64,000 nt of DNA, taken from the NCBI RefSeq assembly GCF_013522925.1, contig NZ_JAAMQU010000011.1, positions 124,001 through 188,000 of the forward strand, read 5' to 3'. The translations under genes were made by a program, and so were the position numbers. Within the stretch, counting starts at the first letter, position 1. The number at the start of each line of letters is the position of its first letter. The DNA is from Pseudomonas japonica. Its GTDB lineage: Bacteria > Pseudomonadota > Gammaproteobacteria > Pseudomonadales > Pseudomonadaceae. The notes below the pieces were generated by a model. That model made no database searches. It was not told the DNA's origin and was given only the letters and a program-made list of their open reading frames with translations. This document shows positions 46,669 through 55,387 of the stretch, one piece after another.

Positions 46669-48103
46669 GCGGCTACCGCTGCCGCGCTCGCTGCTGGGGC
46701 GCATGCTGCTGCTTACCCTGTTGGCCGTTCTGTTCGCCCAGGCGTTGTCCAGCGTGATCTGGCTGTCGCAGCTGCGCGAAACCCAGCTCGAGGGCCTGGT
46801 CACCAGCGCCCGTAGCCTTGCGCATTCGATGTCGGCCAGCGTGAGCTATTTCCGTTCGCTGCCGTTGGCCTATCGCCCTTTGGTGCTGGACCAGCTGCGC
46901 AGCATGGGCGGCACACGGTTTTTCGTGTCCCTCAATGACAAACCGCTGAGCATGCGCGTACTGGAACCGTCGCCACGTCGGCAGGCGGTGATCAACGCCG
47001 TGGAAGCGGTATTGCATCAACAGCTTGGCGAGCAGGTGAGCCTGACGGTGCAGTTCGTGACGCCTCAGGACTTGCGTATCTTCAACAGCGGCCTGGCCCT
47101 GGACGATCTTCCACGTTCCTGGGCGCACTACGCCCTGACCCTGGAGCCCGTGAACCCGCCCGTGATGGTCACCCAGATCCGCCTGGGCGACGGCGAGTGG
47201 CTATACATTGCCTCACTCTTGCCCGAGCCCTATACCAGCCTCGACGAAGAAGGCCTGCCGGCCCAGCAGCTTCTGTTCATCGCCCTCACCAGCGCCTTTT
47301 TGCTGGTGTTCATCGGGTTGCTGGTGCACTGGCAAAGCCGGCCCCTCAAGCGCCTCGCCCGTGCCGCGCGGGAGCTGTCCCTGGGTGCGGAGCCTGATCA
47401 GCCCCTGGCGGAGGGAGGCGGCAGCGAAGTGGTGGAGGTGAGCCGAGCCTTCAATGCCATGCGCGAACGCATCAGCCGGTACCTCACCGAGCGCAGCCAG
47501 CTGTTCAGCGCCATATCCCATGACTTGCGCACACCGATCACGCGGCTTCGCCTGCGCGTGGAACTGCTCGAAGACGAAGCCCTGCATGCCCGCTTCAATC
47601 GTGACCTTGACGAGTTGGACCTGCTGGTAAAAGGCGCCTTGCAGTGCGTGAAGGACACCGACATCCATGAAAACATCGAGCGGGTGGACCTGAACCAGGT
47701 GCTCGATTGCCTGGTGGAGCCGTATCTGGGGCCCGTGGGCAACGGCCGGGTGACCATCAATGGCCGCGCACGCCGGGTGTACCGGGGCAAGGCGCTGGCG
47801 CTCAAGCGTTGTATGGGCAACCTGATCGACAACGCGCTCAAGTACGGCGACCGTGCCCATCTGTTCGTGGAGGACTCGGCCAAGGCGTTCGTGCTGCATG
47901 TGGATGACGAAGGGCCGGGGGTGCCGGCACAGCGCCTGGAGACCGTGTTCGAGCCTCATGTGCGCCTGTCCAGCAACCAGCAGGGTTACGGCCTGGGGCT
48001 TGGGATTGCACGCAATATTGCCCACAGCCATGGCGGTGAAGTGACCCTGCAGAACCTGCGCGAAGGTGGGTTGCGGGTAACCCTGTACCTACCCCGACAG
48101 TAA
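46655..48103 (+). CDS. gtrS: Sensor histidine kinase GtrS
   Basis: 482 residues from the TTG at 46655; a GTG at 46631 would add 8 residues, and the overlap with gltR is 14 or 38 bases. Helix 1 (LLLTLLAVLFAQALSS), a periplasmic sensor of about 160 residues, helix 2 (LFIALTSAFLLVFIGLLV), HAMP, the phospho-acceptor His in SAISHDLRTPITRLRL (residue 289), then ATPase boxes N (LIDNALKYGD), G1 (DEGPGVP) and G2 (GYGLGLGIA). P. aeruginosa GtrS senses 2-ketogluconate or KDPG-type metabolites; the ligand here is inference. Confidence 0.92.
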   Translation: MSRRKRLPLPRSLLGRMLLLTLLAVLFAQALSSVIWLSQLRETQLEGLVTSARSLAHSMSASVSYFRSLPLAYRPLVLDQLRSMGGTRFFVSLNDKPLSMRVLEPSPRRQAVINAVEAVLHQQLGEQVSLTVQFVTPQDLRIFNSGLALDDLPRSWAHYALTLEPVNPPVMVTQIRLGDGEWLYIASLLPEPYTSLDEEGLPAQQLLFIALTSAFLLVFIGLLVHWQSRPLKRLARAARELSLGAEPDQPLAEGGGSEVVEVSRAFNAMRERISRYLTERSQLFSAISHDLRTPITRLRLRVELLEDEALHARFNRDLDELDLLVKGALQCVKDTDIHENIERVDLNQVLDCLVEPYLGPVGNGRVTINGRARRVYRGKALALKRCMGNLIDNALKYGDRAHLFVEDSAKAFVLHVDDEGPGVPAQRLETVFEPHVRLSSNQQGYGLGLGIARNIAHSHGGEVTLQNLREGGLRVTLYLPRQ

Positions 48104-48125
48104 CCCGTTATCCGCCAGGTAAAAC

Positions 48126-48190
48126 GTCACAATATGGTGACATTTCAAAACCGCTTCGTTACGCGGGCACTCTTGCAGCTTGGTTACACT
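48126..48190 (+). promoter_or_regulatory. Composite promoter/operator ahead of the AGE-epimerase gene
   Basis: GTCAC (48126-48130), N6, GTGAC (48137-48141), N13, TTCGTTAC (48155-48162), N21, TTACACT (48184-48190). The same blocks at the same distances stand before gtsA. TACACT is a plausible -10 box, and no -35 box lies at the matching distance, so the promoter should need an activator. The half-sites GTCAC, GTGAC and GTTAC start 11 and 21 bases apart, one and two helical turns. Confidence 0.7.
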
Positions 48191-48199
48191 CGGCCCGCG

Positions 48200-48210
48200 A
48201 ACAATAAAAA
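48200..48210 (+). promoter_or_regulatory. Crc/Hfq-type A-rich motif before the epimerase gene
   Basis: AACAATAAAAA contains AANAANAA, the catabolite-activity motif, 12 bases before the start codon, where Hfq/Crc binding would block translation. The same kind of motif stands ahead of gtsA and oprB. Confidence 0.55.
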
Positions 48211-48222
48211 CGCAGGGTTCCC

Positions 48223-49479
48223 ATGGAAAGGCACCAACCCCGATTCAATACCTGGCTGGCCGCGCCTGCGCACCAGCAATGGCTTGGCGCCGAGGCTTGC
48301 AGGCTGGCACGGTTTGCCCGGGCCGCGCAGCTCGAGGAGGGCTTCGGCCCGCTGGACGAGCGTGGCCAGTTGGCGAGCGACCAAGCGCAAACTCTCATCA
48401 CCACACGAATGACCCATAGCTTCGCGCTGGCGCACCTCAGCGGCTTGCCCGGTTACGGTGAGCTGATCGACCACGGCATCGCCGCGCTCGAAGGCTGCCT
48501 GCAGGATCCTACCCATGGCGGCTGGTATGCCCTTGCCGATGGCGCGCAAGATACCGGCAAGGCCGCCTACCTCCACGCCTTCGTCGCCCTTGCCGCCAGC
48601 TCTGCGGTGGTAGCGGGCAGGGCCGGCGCCGAGGCCCTCCTGGCCAAGGCCATAGACGTGATCGAGCAACGGTTCTGGTGTGAAGCGCAAGGCGCCATGC
48701 GCGAATCCTTCGACCAGGCCTGGGCTGCCGAAGAAGCTTACCGCGGCGCCAACAGCAACATGCATAGCGTGGAGGCGTTCCTGGCCTTGGCGGATGTAAC
48801 CGGTGATGCTGTGTGGCTGCAGCGTGCCTTGCGCATCAGCGAGCGGGTTATCCACGCGCATGCAACCAGCAATGGTCATCGCGTGATCGAGCATTTCGAT
48901 CCCGACTGGCAGCCCTCGCTGCATTACAACCAGGCCCGCCCGGCTGACCCGTTCCGCCCGTATGGCAGCACCCCTGGCCATGCCTTCGAGTGGGCCCGGT
49001 TGCTGCTGCACCTCGAAGCCGCACTCGAGCGCCGAAGCCTTCCTGCGCCGGGCTGGTTGCTGGCTCACGCCCGAAGCCTGTTCGCTACCGCGTGCCGTAC
49101 CGCCTGGCACATAGATGGCGCGCCAGGGCTGGTGTATACGCTGGATTGGGACGACCAGCCGCTGGTGCGCCAGCGCATGCACTGGGTTCACGCCGAAGCC
49201 AGCTCGGCAGCCGCTGCGCTGCTCAGGCGTACCGCCGAGCCCGACTATGAACAGTGGTACCGCGTGTTCTGGGATTTCACCGAGCGCTTCCTGATCGACC
49301 TGGAGCACGGGAGCTGGCATCACGAGCTTGATGCCGGCAACCGGCCCAGTGCCGAGGTATGGGGCGGCAAGCCGGACCTGTACCACGCGCTTCAGGCGGT
49401 GCTGTTGCCAGGCCTGCCGTTGTCCTTGAGCCTGGCCAGCGCAGTTGCCAGTGGCGGGACAATTGTCACGGCTCGGTGA
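48223..49479 (+). CDS. AGE-family (N-acylglucosamine 2-epimerase / mannose isomerase-like) sugar epimerase
   Basis: 418 residues, cytosolic, with the (alpha/alpha)6-barrel pattern of the AGE family; segments THSFALAHLSG, YAFVALAASSAVVAG-like helices, NMHSVEAFLALAD and HWVHAEASSAAAALL carry the conserved His, Glu and Asn of the sugar site. Members interconvert glucose/mannose/fructose or cellobiose epimers; the substrate here is not known. It lies between gtrS and gtsA in the same direction with its own promoter module, so it probably acts on an imported hexose. The stop codon lies inside the gtsA operator. Confidence 0.85.
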   Translation: MERHQPRFNTWLAAPAHQQWLGAEACRLARFARAAQLEEGFGPLDERGQLASDQAQTLITTRMTHSFALAHLSGLPGYGELIDHGIAALEGCLQDPTHGGWYALADGAQDTGKAAYLHAFVALAASSAVVAGRAGAEALLAKAIDVIEQRFWCEAQGAMRESFDQAWAAEEAYRGANSNMHSVEAFLALADVTGDAVWLQRALRISERVIHAHATSNGHRVIEHFDPDWQPSLHYNQARPADPFRPYGSTPGHAFEWARLLLHLEAALERRSLPAPGWLLAHARSLFATACRTAWHIDGAPGLVYTLDWDDQPLVRQRMHWVHAEASSAAAALLRRTAEPDYEQWYRVFWDFTERFLIDLEHGSWHHELDAGNRPSAEVWGGKPDLYHALQAVLLPGLPLSLSLASAVASGGTIVTAR

Positions 49480-49529
49480 CAAACGCGCGTCCTTTCGTTA
49501 CCCGTTGCGCTAAATACCCTGCTTAAACT
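49465..49529 (+). promoter_or_regulatory. Composite promoter/operator ahead of gtsA
   Basis: GTCAC (49465-49469), N6, GTGAC (49476-49480), N13, TTCGTTAC (49494-49501), N21, TTAAACT (49523-49529): the same modules and the same spacings as before the epimerase gene. The palindrome is TTGTCAC-N6-GTGACAA here and overlaps the epimerase stop codon. The putative -10 box TAAACT is 54 bases ahead of the gtsA start. Confidence 0.72.
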
Positions 49530-49562
49530 TCCCGCAGCGCAAGCGCCAGACTTGCAATGCAT

Positions 49563-49573
49563 AACAACAAAAA
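49563..49573 (+). promoter_or_regulatory. Crc/Hfq-type motif at the gtsA ribosome site
   Basis: AACAACAAAAA sits directly against the Shine-Dalgarno AAAAGG of gtsA, the classical position for Hfq/Crc repression of sugar-transport genes in Pseudomonas. Confidence 0.7.
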
Positions 49574-49582
49574 GGTACTTCG

Positions 49583-50869
49583 ATGAACGCGATCAATCGC
49601 CTCGCCGCTGTTGTTTCTCTCGCCACGCTATTCCCCTTCGCTGTGCATGCCGCCGATGGCAAAGGCACCGTCGAGGTCGTGCATTGGTGGACCTCGGGCG
49701 GCGAAAAGGCTGCTGTTGATGTACTCAAGGCTCAAGTAGAAAAAGACGGCTTCACCTGGAAAGACGGCGCTGTTGCCGGTGGCGGCGGTTCCACTGCCAT
49801 GACCGTGCTCAAAAGCCGCGCCATGGCCGGTAACCCGCCCGGCGTTGCGCAGATCAAAGGCCCCGACATCCAGGAATGGGGCAGCACTGGCTTGCTGAAC
49901 CCGGACGCGCTCACCGACGTTGCCAAACAGGAAAACTGGGACGGGCTGCTGTCGAAGAAAGTCGCCGATACCGTGAAGTTCGAAGGCAAGTACGTTGCCG
50001 TGCCGGTGAACATCCACCGGGTGAACTGGCTGTGGATCAACCCGGAAGTCTTCAAGAAAGCCGGCATCGCCAAGGCGCCTACCACCCTCGAAGAATTCTA
50101 CGCCGCCGGCGACAAACTCAAGGCCGCTGGCTTCATCGCCCTGGCTCACGGTGGTCAGCCTTGGCAGGACAGCACTGTCTTCGAAGACGTCGTGCTCTCG
50201 GTCATGGGCGCCGATGGCTTCAAGAAAGCCTTCGTGGACCTGGACGAAAAAACCCTGACCGGCCCTGAAATGGTGAAATCCTTCACCGAGCTCAAGAAAG
50301 TCGCCACCTACATGGACGCCAACCGCGCGGGCCGTGACTGGAACCTCGCCGCTGGCGACGTGATCGACGGCAAGGCCGGCATGCAGGCCATGGGTGACTG
50401 GGCCAAGAGCGAGTGGACCGCCAAGCACAAGGTAGCCGGCAAGGACTACCAGTGCGTGCCGTTCCCGGGCACCGACAAGGCCTTCACCTACAACATCGAC
50501 TCCCTCGCGGTGTTCCTGCTCAAGGACAAGAACAACATCGCGGCGCAGCAGGACCTGGCCAAGGTCGCGTTGGGCACCGATTTCCAGAAGGTCTTCAGCA
50601 TTAACAAAGGTTCGATCCCCGTTCGTACCGACATGCAGAACGACATGGAAAAACTCGGCTTCGACAGCTGCGCTCAACAGGCGGCCAAGGACTTCCTGGC
50701 CGACGACAAGAGCGGTGGCCTGCAGCCGAGCATGGCGCACAACATGGCAACCTCGCTGGCAGTTCAGGGCGCGATATTTGACGTAGTCACCAACTACATC
50801 AACAACCCGGGTGCAGACCCGGCCGCGGCCGCCAAGCAACTGGCAAGCGCTATCAAAAGCGCCAAGTAA
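49583..50869 (+). CDS. gtsA: Glucose/mannose ABC transporter, periplasmic binding protein
   Basis: 428 residues with a Sec signal peptide (cleavage after AVHA, residue 23). Family-1 sugar-binding protein: EVVHWWTSGGEKAAVDVL at the start of the mature part and AGMQAMGDWAKSEW near residue 270 are typical of GtsA and other glucose binders; the Trp pairs probably stack on the sugar. It delivers glucose to GtsBC. It is separated from gtsB by an 83-base gap with a stable stem-loop. Confidence 0.95.
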   Translation: MNAINRLAAVVSLATLFPFAVHAADGKGTVEVVHWWTSGGEKAAVDVLKAQVEKDGFTWKDGAVAGGGGSTAMTVLKSRAMAGNPPGVAQIKGPDIQEWGSTGLLNPDALTDVAKQENWDGLLSKKVADTVKFEGKYVAVPVNIHRVNWLWINPEVFKKAGIAKAPTTLEEFYAAGDKLKAAGFIALAHGGQPWQDSTVFEDVVLSVMGADGFKKAFVDLDEKTLTGPEMVKSFTELKKVATYMDANRAGRDWNLAAGDVIDGKAGMQAMGDWAKSEWTAKHKVAGKDYQCVPFPGTDKAFTYNIDSLAVFLLKDKNNIAAQQDLAKVALGTDFQKVFSINKGSIPVRTDMQNDMEKLGFDSCAQQAAKDFLADDKSGGLQPSMAHNMATSLAVQGAIFDVVTNYINNPGADPAAAAKQLASAIKSAK

Positions 50870-50882
50870 CCTGCCGAGCCAA

Positions 50883-50918
50883 CCTGCACCGTGGTCACGA
50901 GCATGACTGCGGTGCAGG
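50883..50918 (+). other. Stem-loop between gtsA and gtsB
   Basis: CCTGCACCG (50883-50891) pairs with CGGTGCAGG (50910-50918); GTCA and TGAC inside extend the stem. It begins 13 bases after the gtsA stop and has no U-run. It probably protects the gtsA mRNA end, so that binding protein exceeds permease. Confidence 0.6.
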
Positions 50919-50952
50919 CCCCGAACCCGAATGCTTCTAGCGGACACAAGTC

Positions 50953-51861
50953 ATGAGCTCAGTAGCGGTCTTGAGCAAAGCGTCACCCCTGGATGCCCTC
51001 CAGCGCTGGCTACCCAAGCTGGTGTTGGCACCGAGCATGTTGATCGTGCTGGTGGGCTTCTATGGTTACATCATCTGGACGTTCGTGCTGTCGTTCACCA
51101 GTTCCACCTTCATGCCAAATTACAAATTCGTTGGCCTGCAACAGTACGTGCGCCTGCTGGACAACGATCGCTGGTGGGTCGCCAGCAAGAACCTGGCAAT
51201 ATTCGGCGGTATGTTCATCGCCATCAGCCTGGTGATCGGTGTATTCCTCGCGGTGCTGCTGGACCAGCGCATCCGCCGCGAAGGCTTTTTGCGCACCGTT
51301 TACCTGTACCCCATGGCGCTGTCGATGATCGTCACCGGCACCGCCTGGAAGTGGCTGCTCAACCCAGGCCTGGGCCTGGACAAGATGCTGCGCGACTGGG
51401 GCTGGGAAGGCTTCAGGCTGGACTGGCTGGTGGATCAGGACCGAGTGATCTACTGCGTGGTGATCGCTGCCGTGTGGCAGTCCTCGGGCTTTGTGATGGC
51501 GTTGTTCCTCGCCGGCCTGCGCGGGGTGGACAGTTCCATCGTGCGCGCGGCCCAGGTAGACGGCGCCAGCTTGCCCACCATTTATATGAAGATCGTATTG
51601 CCGAGCCTGCGCCCGGTGTTCTTCAGCGCCTTCATGATCCTGGCGCACATCGCGATCAAGAGCTTCGACCTGGTGATGGCGATGACGGCCGGCGGCCCTG
51701 GCTATGCCTCCGACCTGCCCGCCGTGTTCATGTATTCCTTCACCTTCAGCCGTGGGCAGATGGGCGTTGGCTCGGCCAGTGCCATGCTGATGCTCGGGGC
51801 GATCCTGGCCATTCTGGTGCCTTACCTCTACTCGGAATTGCGAGGCAAGCGCCATGACTGA
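50953..51861 (+). CDS. gtsB: Glucose ABC transporter permease GtsB
   Basis: 302 residues with six predicted helices. The EAA-type loop reads RAAQVDGASLPTIYMKIVLPSLRP (near residues 197-220). MalF-like permease; it pairs with GtsC. An 8-base overlap with gtsC signals coupling. Its start is an ATG at 50953 with weak ribosome-site similarity (AAGTC). Confidence 0.94.
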   Translation: MSSVAVLSKASPLDALQRWLPKLVLAPSMLIVLVGFYGYIIWTFVLSFTSSTFMPNYKFVGLQQYVRLLDNDRWWVASKNLAIFGGMFIAISLVIGVFLAVLLDQRIRREGFLRTVYLYPMALSMIVTGTAWKWLLNPGLGLDKMLRDWGWEGFRLDWLVDQDRVIYCVVIAAVWQSSGFVMALFLAGLRGVDSSIVRAAQVDGASLPTIYMKIVLPSLRPVFFSAFMILAHIAIKSFDLVMAMTAGGPGYASDLPAVFMYSFTFSRGQMGVGSASAMLMLGAILAILVPYLYSELRGKRHD

Positions 51862-52699
51862 TACTCGCCTCAAGCAGGGCCTGACCCTGGACCGCGTCGC
51901 CATCTATGCGGTGCTGCTGGTCGCCGCGGCGATTTACCTGGTGCCGCTGGTGGTGATGTTGCTCACCAGCTTCAAGTCGCCGGAGGACGTGTTTGCGGGC
52001 AACCTGCTGAGCCTTCCTCAGGTATTTACCGTAGAAGGCTGGCAGAAAGCCTGGAATACCGTGGGCGGCTATTTCTGGAACTCGGTGAAAATCACTGTTC
52101 CGGCCGTACTCATTTCCACGTTCGTGGGCGCGCTCAACGGCTATGTGCTGTCGATGTGGCGTTTCCGGGGTTCGCAGCTGTTCTTCGGTTTGTTGCTGTT
52201 TGGCTGCTTCCTGCCATTCCAGACCGTACTGCTTCCGGCTTCGTTCACCCTTGGCAAGATGGGCCTGGCCAATACCACCACCGGCCTGGTGCTGGTGCAC
52301 GTGGTGTATGGCCTGGCGTTTACCACGCTGTTCTTCCGCAACTTCTATGTGAGCGTACCGGATGCACTGGTACGGGCCGCGCGGCTGGACGGCGCAGGGT
52401 TCTTCACGATTTTCGGCCGCATTCTGCTGCCGATGTCGATCCCGACCATCATGGTGTGCCTGATCTGGCAGTTCACCCAGATCTGGAACGACTTCCTCTT
52501 CGGCGTGGTGTTTGCCAGTGGCGATGCCCAGCCCATTACGGTGGCGCTGAACAACCTGGTCAATACCAGCACCGGGGTGAAGGAATATAACGTGGATATG
52601 GCTGCGGCGATGATCGCCGGGCTACCGACGCTGCTAGTGTATGTGCTGGCAGGCAAGTATTTCCTGCGCGGGCTCACGGCCGGCGCGGTCAAGGGGTAA
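51854..52699 (+). CDS. gtsC: Glucose ABC transporter permease GtsC
   Basis: 281 residues, MalG-like, with the first helix near residues 16-36. The EAA loop is RAARLDGAGFFTIFGRILLPMSIP (near 173-196). The tail (GKYFLRGLTAGAVKG) is standard for this group. It completes the membrane channel for glucose. It overlaps gtsB by 8 bases; gtsD follows after 5 bases. Confidence 0.94.
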   Translation: MTDTRLKQGLTLDRVAIYAVLLVAAAIYLVPLVVMLLTSFKSPEDVFAGNLLSLPQVFTVEGWQKAWNTVGGYFWNSVKITVPAVLISTFVGALNGYVLSMWRFRGSQLFFGLLLFGCFLPFQTVLLPASFTLGKMGLANTTTGLVLVHVVYGLAFTTLFFRNFYVSVPDALVRAARLDGAGFFTIFGRILLPMSIPTIMVCLIWQFTQIWNDFLFGVVFASGDAQPITVALNNLVNTSTGVKEYNVDMAAAMIAGLPTLLVYVLAGKYFLRGLTAGAVKG

Positions 52700-52704
52700 G
52701 GCAC

Positions 52705-53865
52705 ATGGCAACGCTTGAACTGCGTAACGTAATCAAAAGCTACGGCAGCGGCTTGCCGGACACCCTCAAGGACATCCAGCTGGCGATCGACTCTGGTGAG
52801 TTCCTGATCCTGGTGGGCCCGTCGGGGTGTGGTAAATCGACCCTGATGAACTGCATCGCCGGCCTTGAGAACATCACCGGCGGCGCGATCATGGTCGACG
52901 GCGTGGACATCAGCGGCATGAGCCCCAAAGACCGGGACATCGCCATGGTGTTCCAGTCGTACGCGCTGTACCCCACCATGACGGTGCGCGAGAACATCGC
53001 GTTCGGGCTCAAGATCCGCAAGATGCCCACGGCCGAAATCGACCAGGAAGTGGCCCGCGTAGCCAAGCTTCTGCAGATCGAACACTTGCTTACGCGCAAG
53101 CCTGGCCAACTCTCGGGCGGCCAACAGCAGCGGGTGGCCATGGGGCGTGCGCTGGCGCGGCGGCCGAAGATCTACCTGTTCGACGAGCCATTGTCGAACC
53201 TGGACGCCAAGCTCCGCGTGGAAATGCGCACCGAAATCAAGCTGATGCATCAGCGGTTGCGCACCACCACCGTGTATGTGACCCATGACCAGATCGAGGC
53301 CATGACCCTGGGTGACAAGGTTGCCGTGATGAAGGACGGCATCATTCAGCAATTTGGTACGCCGAAGGATATTTATAACGATCCGGCTAACCTGTTTGTG
53401 GCAAGCTTTATCGGTTCGCCACCCATGAACTTCATTCCGCTGCGCCTGCAGCGGCGGGATGTGGGCCTGGTTGCTGTGCTGGACAGCGGCCAGGCACGCT
53501 GCGAGTTGCCCCTTGGCCTGCATACCGCAGGCCTTGAGGACCGAGAGGTGATTCTGGGTGTGCGCCCGGAACAACTGATCGTGGCAAGGGAGGCGGGCAG
53601 CGCCTTCCCCGGCCTGCGGGCGGAAGTCCAGGTCATCGAGCCTACCGGGCCCGATACCCTGGTGTTCGTGACCTTGAACGACACGAAGGTGTGCTGCCGG
53701 GTGGCCCCCGACGACGCACCGGCGGTGGGGGCGTCGCTGGATGTACGTTTCGATCCGAGCAAGGTCCTGTTGTTCGACGCCGCCACCGGCGAACGTCTGG
53801 GATTGGCGGCTGCGCCCGTGGAGCAGCCGCGCAGCGACAACGTGGCTCGTTTTACGGGCCGCTGA
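52705..53865 (+). CDS. gtsD: Sugar ABC transporter ATPase GtsD
   Basis: 386 residues, MalK-like. Walker A GPSGCGKST (about 37-45), signature LSGGQQQR (about 134-141), Walker B YLFDEPLSNLDAKLR (about 154-168), followed by a C-terminal TOBE/regulatory domain of about 130 residues. The ATPase drives GtsBC. It is the last transporter gene; oprB starts 69 bases later. Confidence 0.95.
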   Translation: MATLELRNVIKSYGSGLPDTLKDIQLAIDSGEFLILVGPSGCGKSTLMNCIAGLENITGGAIMVDGVDISGMSPKDRDIAMVFQSYALYPTMTVRENIAFGLKIRKMPTAEIDQEVARVAKLLQIEHLLTRKPGQLSGGQQQRVAMGRALARRPKIYLFDEPLSNLDAKLRVEMRTEIKLMHQRLRTTTVYVTHDQIEAMTLGDKVAVMKDGIIQQFGTPKDIYNDPANLFVASFIGSPPMNFIPLRLQRRDVGLVAVLDSGQARCELPLGLHTAGLEDREVILGVRPEQLIVAREAGSAFPGLRAEVQVIEPTGPDTLVFVTLNDTKVCCRVAPDDAPAVGASLDVRFDPSKVLLFDAATGERLGLAAAPVEQPRSDNVARFTGR

Positions 53866-53905
53866 GTGAGCGGGTGCCAACACCCGCCGCACAACGATGA
53901 GTTCC

Positions 53906-53918
53906 AATAACAATAAAA
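53906..53918 (+). promoter_or_regulatory. Crc/Hfq-type motif ahead of oprB
   Basis: AATAACAATAAAA contains two overlapping AANAANAA units 16 bases before the oprB start, close to its ribosome site, as for gtsA. Confidence 0.6.
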
Positions 53919-53934
53919 CGAGGGTAGCCAGGGA

Positions 53935-55293
53935 ATGAACAAGCAAATCATCACCAAAACGAACACCTTGCGGCTGGCGCGCCAGCTTTCGGTGTTGGGC
54001 GCGATGGGGTTGGCGACCACTGCCTACGCGGCCAAGCCCTACGATGCGTCGCAATACGGCACTGGCGACTGGGGCGGGCTGCGTCATGAGCTTTACGACA
54101 AGGGTTATGACTTCACCCTGGAGTACGTAGGTGAAGCAGCTACCAACCTGAACGGCGGCTATAACGACGACCGTACGGCTCGTTACTCCGACCAGTTCGC
54201 GCTGGGCGTACAGCTGGACCTGGAAAAGCTCTTCGGCTGGCACGGCGCGGAGTTCAAGCTGGCAGTCACCGAGCGTAGCGGCCGCAACATCAGCAACGAC
54301 CGCATCGGTGACCCGCGCGCCGGCACGCTCAGCTCCTCGCAGGAAGTATGGGGCCGGGGCCAAACCTGGCGCCTGACCCAGATGTGGGTCAAGCAGACCT
54401 TCCTGGACGACAAGCTGGACGTGAAATTCGGCCGTTTCGGCGAGGGCGAGGACTTCAACAGCTTCCCTTGCGACTTCCAGAACCTGGCGTTCTGCGGCTC
54501 GCAGGTGGGTAACTGGATCGGGGACATCTGGTACAACTGGCCTGTGTCGCAGTGGGCATTGCGCGTGAAGTACAACATCACGCCTGAGTTCTACGCACAG
54601 ATCGGTGCCTACGAGCAGAACCCGTCCTACCTCGAAACCGGCAATGCCTGGAAGTTGAGCGGCAGCGGCACCAAGGGCGCGATCATTCCAGTGGAAGTGG
54701 TGTGGTCGCCGACTGTCAACGGCTTGCCGGGTGAGTACCGCCTGGGCTACTACTACAGCACGGCCAAGGCGAACGACGTATCCGAAGGCGAAGACGGCCA
54801 GTTGCAAGCCAGCAGTGGCGGTGCCTACCGTACCCACGGCAGCAAACATGGCGCATGGGTTGTGGTCCAGCAGCAGTTGACCAGCCACAACGGCGACGCC
54901 AGCCGCGGCCTGAGCATCTTTGCCAACGCCACCGTGCACGACAAGGCCACTACCGTCGTGGACAACTACCAACAGGTGGGCTTCGTTTACAAAGGCTTGC
55001 TGGACAGCCGTCCAAAGGATGACATCGGTGTGGGCATCGCACGTATCCACGTGAACGACGATGTGTCTGACAACGCTCGCCTGGCCAACGCCTTGAGCGG
55101 TATCGACGACTACGACAACCCAAGCTACGTGCCGATCCGCAGCAGTGAATACGACGCCGAGATCTACTACGGCTTCCACGTCACCAACTGGCTGACCGTG
55201 CGTCCCAACCTGCAGTACATCAAGCGCCCAGGTGGCGTGGATGATGTGGACAACGCACTGGTGGCTGGCCTGAAGGTGCAGTCCAAGTTCTAA
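53935..55293 (+). CDS. oprB: Carbohydrate-selective porin OprB
   Basis: 452 residues with a signal peptide cleaved after TAYA (residue 32). The mature start has YGTGDWGGLRHELYDKGYDFTLEYVGE, the mark of OprB, and the protein ends in a C-terminal Phe (QSKF) needed for outer-membrane assembly. It passes glucose and other sugars to the periplasm. It is the last gene of the gts cluster; no galactose-mutarotase-like gene follows before hexR, unlike KT2440 as I remember it. Confidence 0.95.
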   Translation: MNKQIITKTNTLRLARQLSVLGAMGLATTAYAAKPYDASQYGTGDWGGLRHELYDKGYDFTLEYVGEAATNLNGGYNDDRTARYSDQFALGVQLDLEKLFGWHGAEFKLAVTERSGRNISNDRIGDPRAGTLSSSQEVWGRGQTWRLTQMWVKQTFLDDKLDVKFGRFGEGEDFNSFPCDFQNLAFCGSQVGNWIGDIWYNWPVSQWALRVKYNITPEFYAQIGAYEQNPSYLETGNAWKLSGSGTKGAIIPVEVVWSPTVNGLPGEYRLGYYYSTAKANDVSEGEDGQLQASSGGAYRTHGSKHGAWVVVQQQLTSHNGDASRGLSIFANATVHDKATTVVDNYQQVGFVYKGLLDSRPKDDIGVGIARIHVNDDVSDNARLANALSGIDDYDNPSYVPIRSSEYDAEIYYGFHVTNWLTVRPNLQYIKRPGGVDDVDNALVAGLKVQSKF

Positions 55294-55307
55294 TCGCGTT
55301 GTCGTCG

Positions 55308-55375
55308 TTCCCGGGCTCACGCCAGATGGCCGGCCGCCCGGTCCTGCATGGTTAGGATCGGGTGGAGCCCGGGAA
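55308..55375. terminator. Long inverted repeat between converging oprB and hexR
   Basis: TTCCCGGGCTC (55308-55318) is exactly complementary to GAGCCCGGGAA (55365-55375), and inner segments (CCGGTCCT and AGGATCGG) pair again. It fills the 94-base gap between the two convergent stops. No T-run on either side, so it may be a processed or Rho-assisted end. Confidence 0.6.
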
Positions 55376-55387
55376 TGATCTGCTCGG

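Noticed and set aside
52345..55320. 991-residue open frame antisense to gtsC, gtsD and oprB
   Set aside because: It lies opposite three well-supported genes, is rich in His/Val/Gln/Leu repeats typical of reverse-frame translation of GC-rich codons, and shows no domain.
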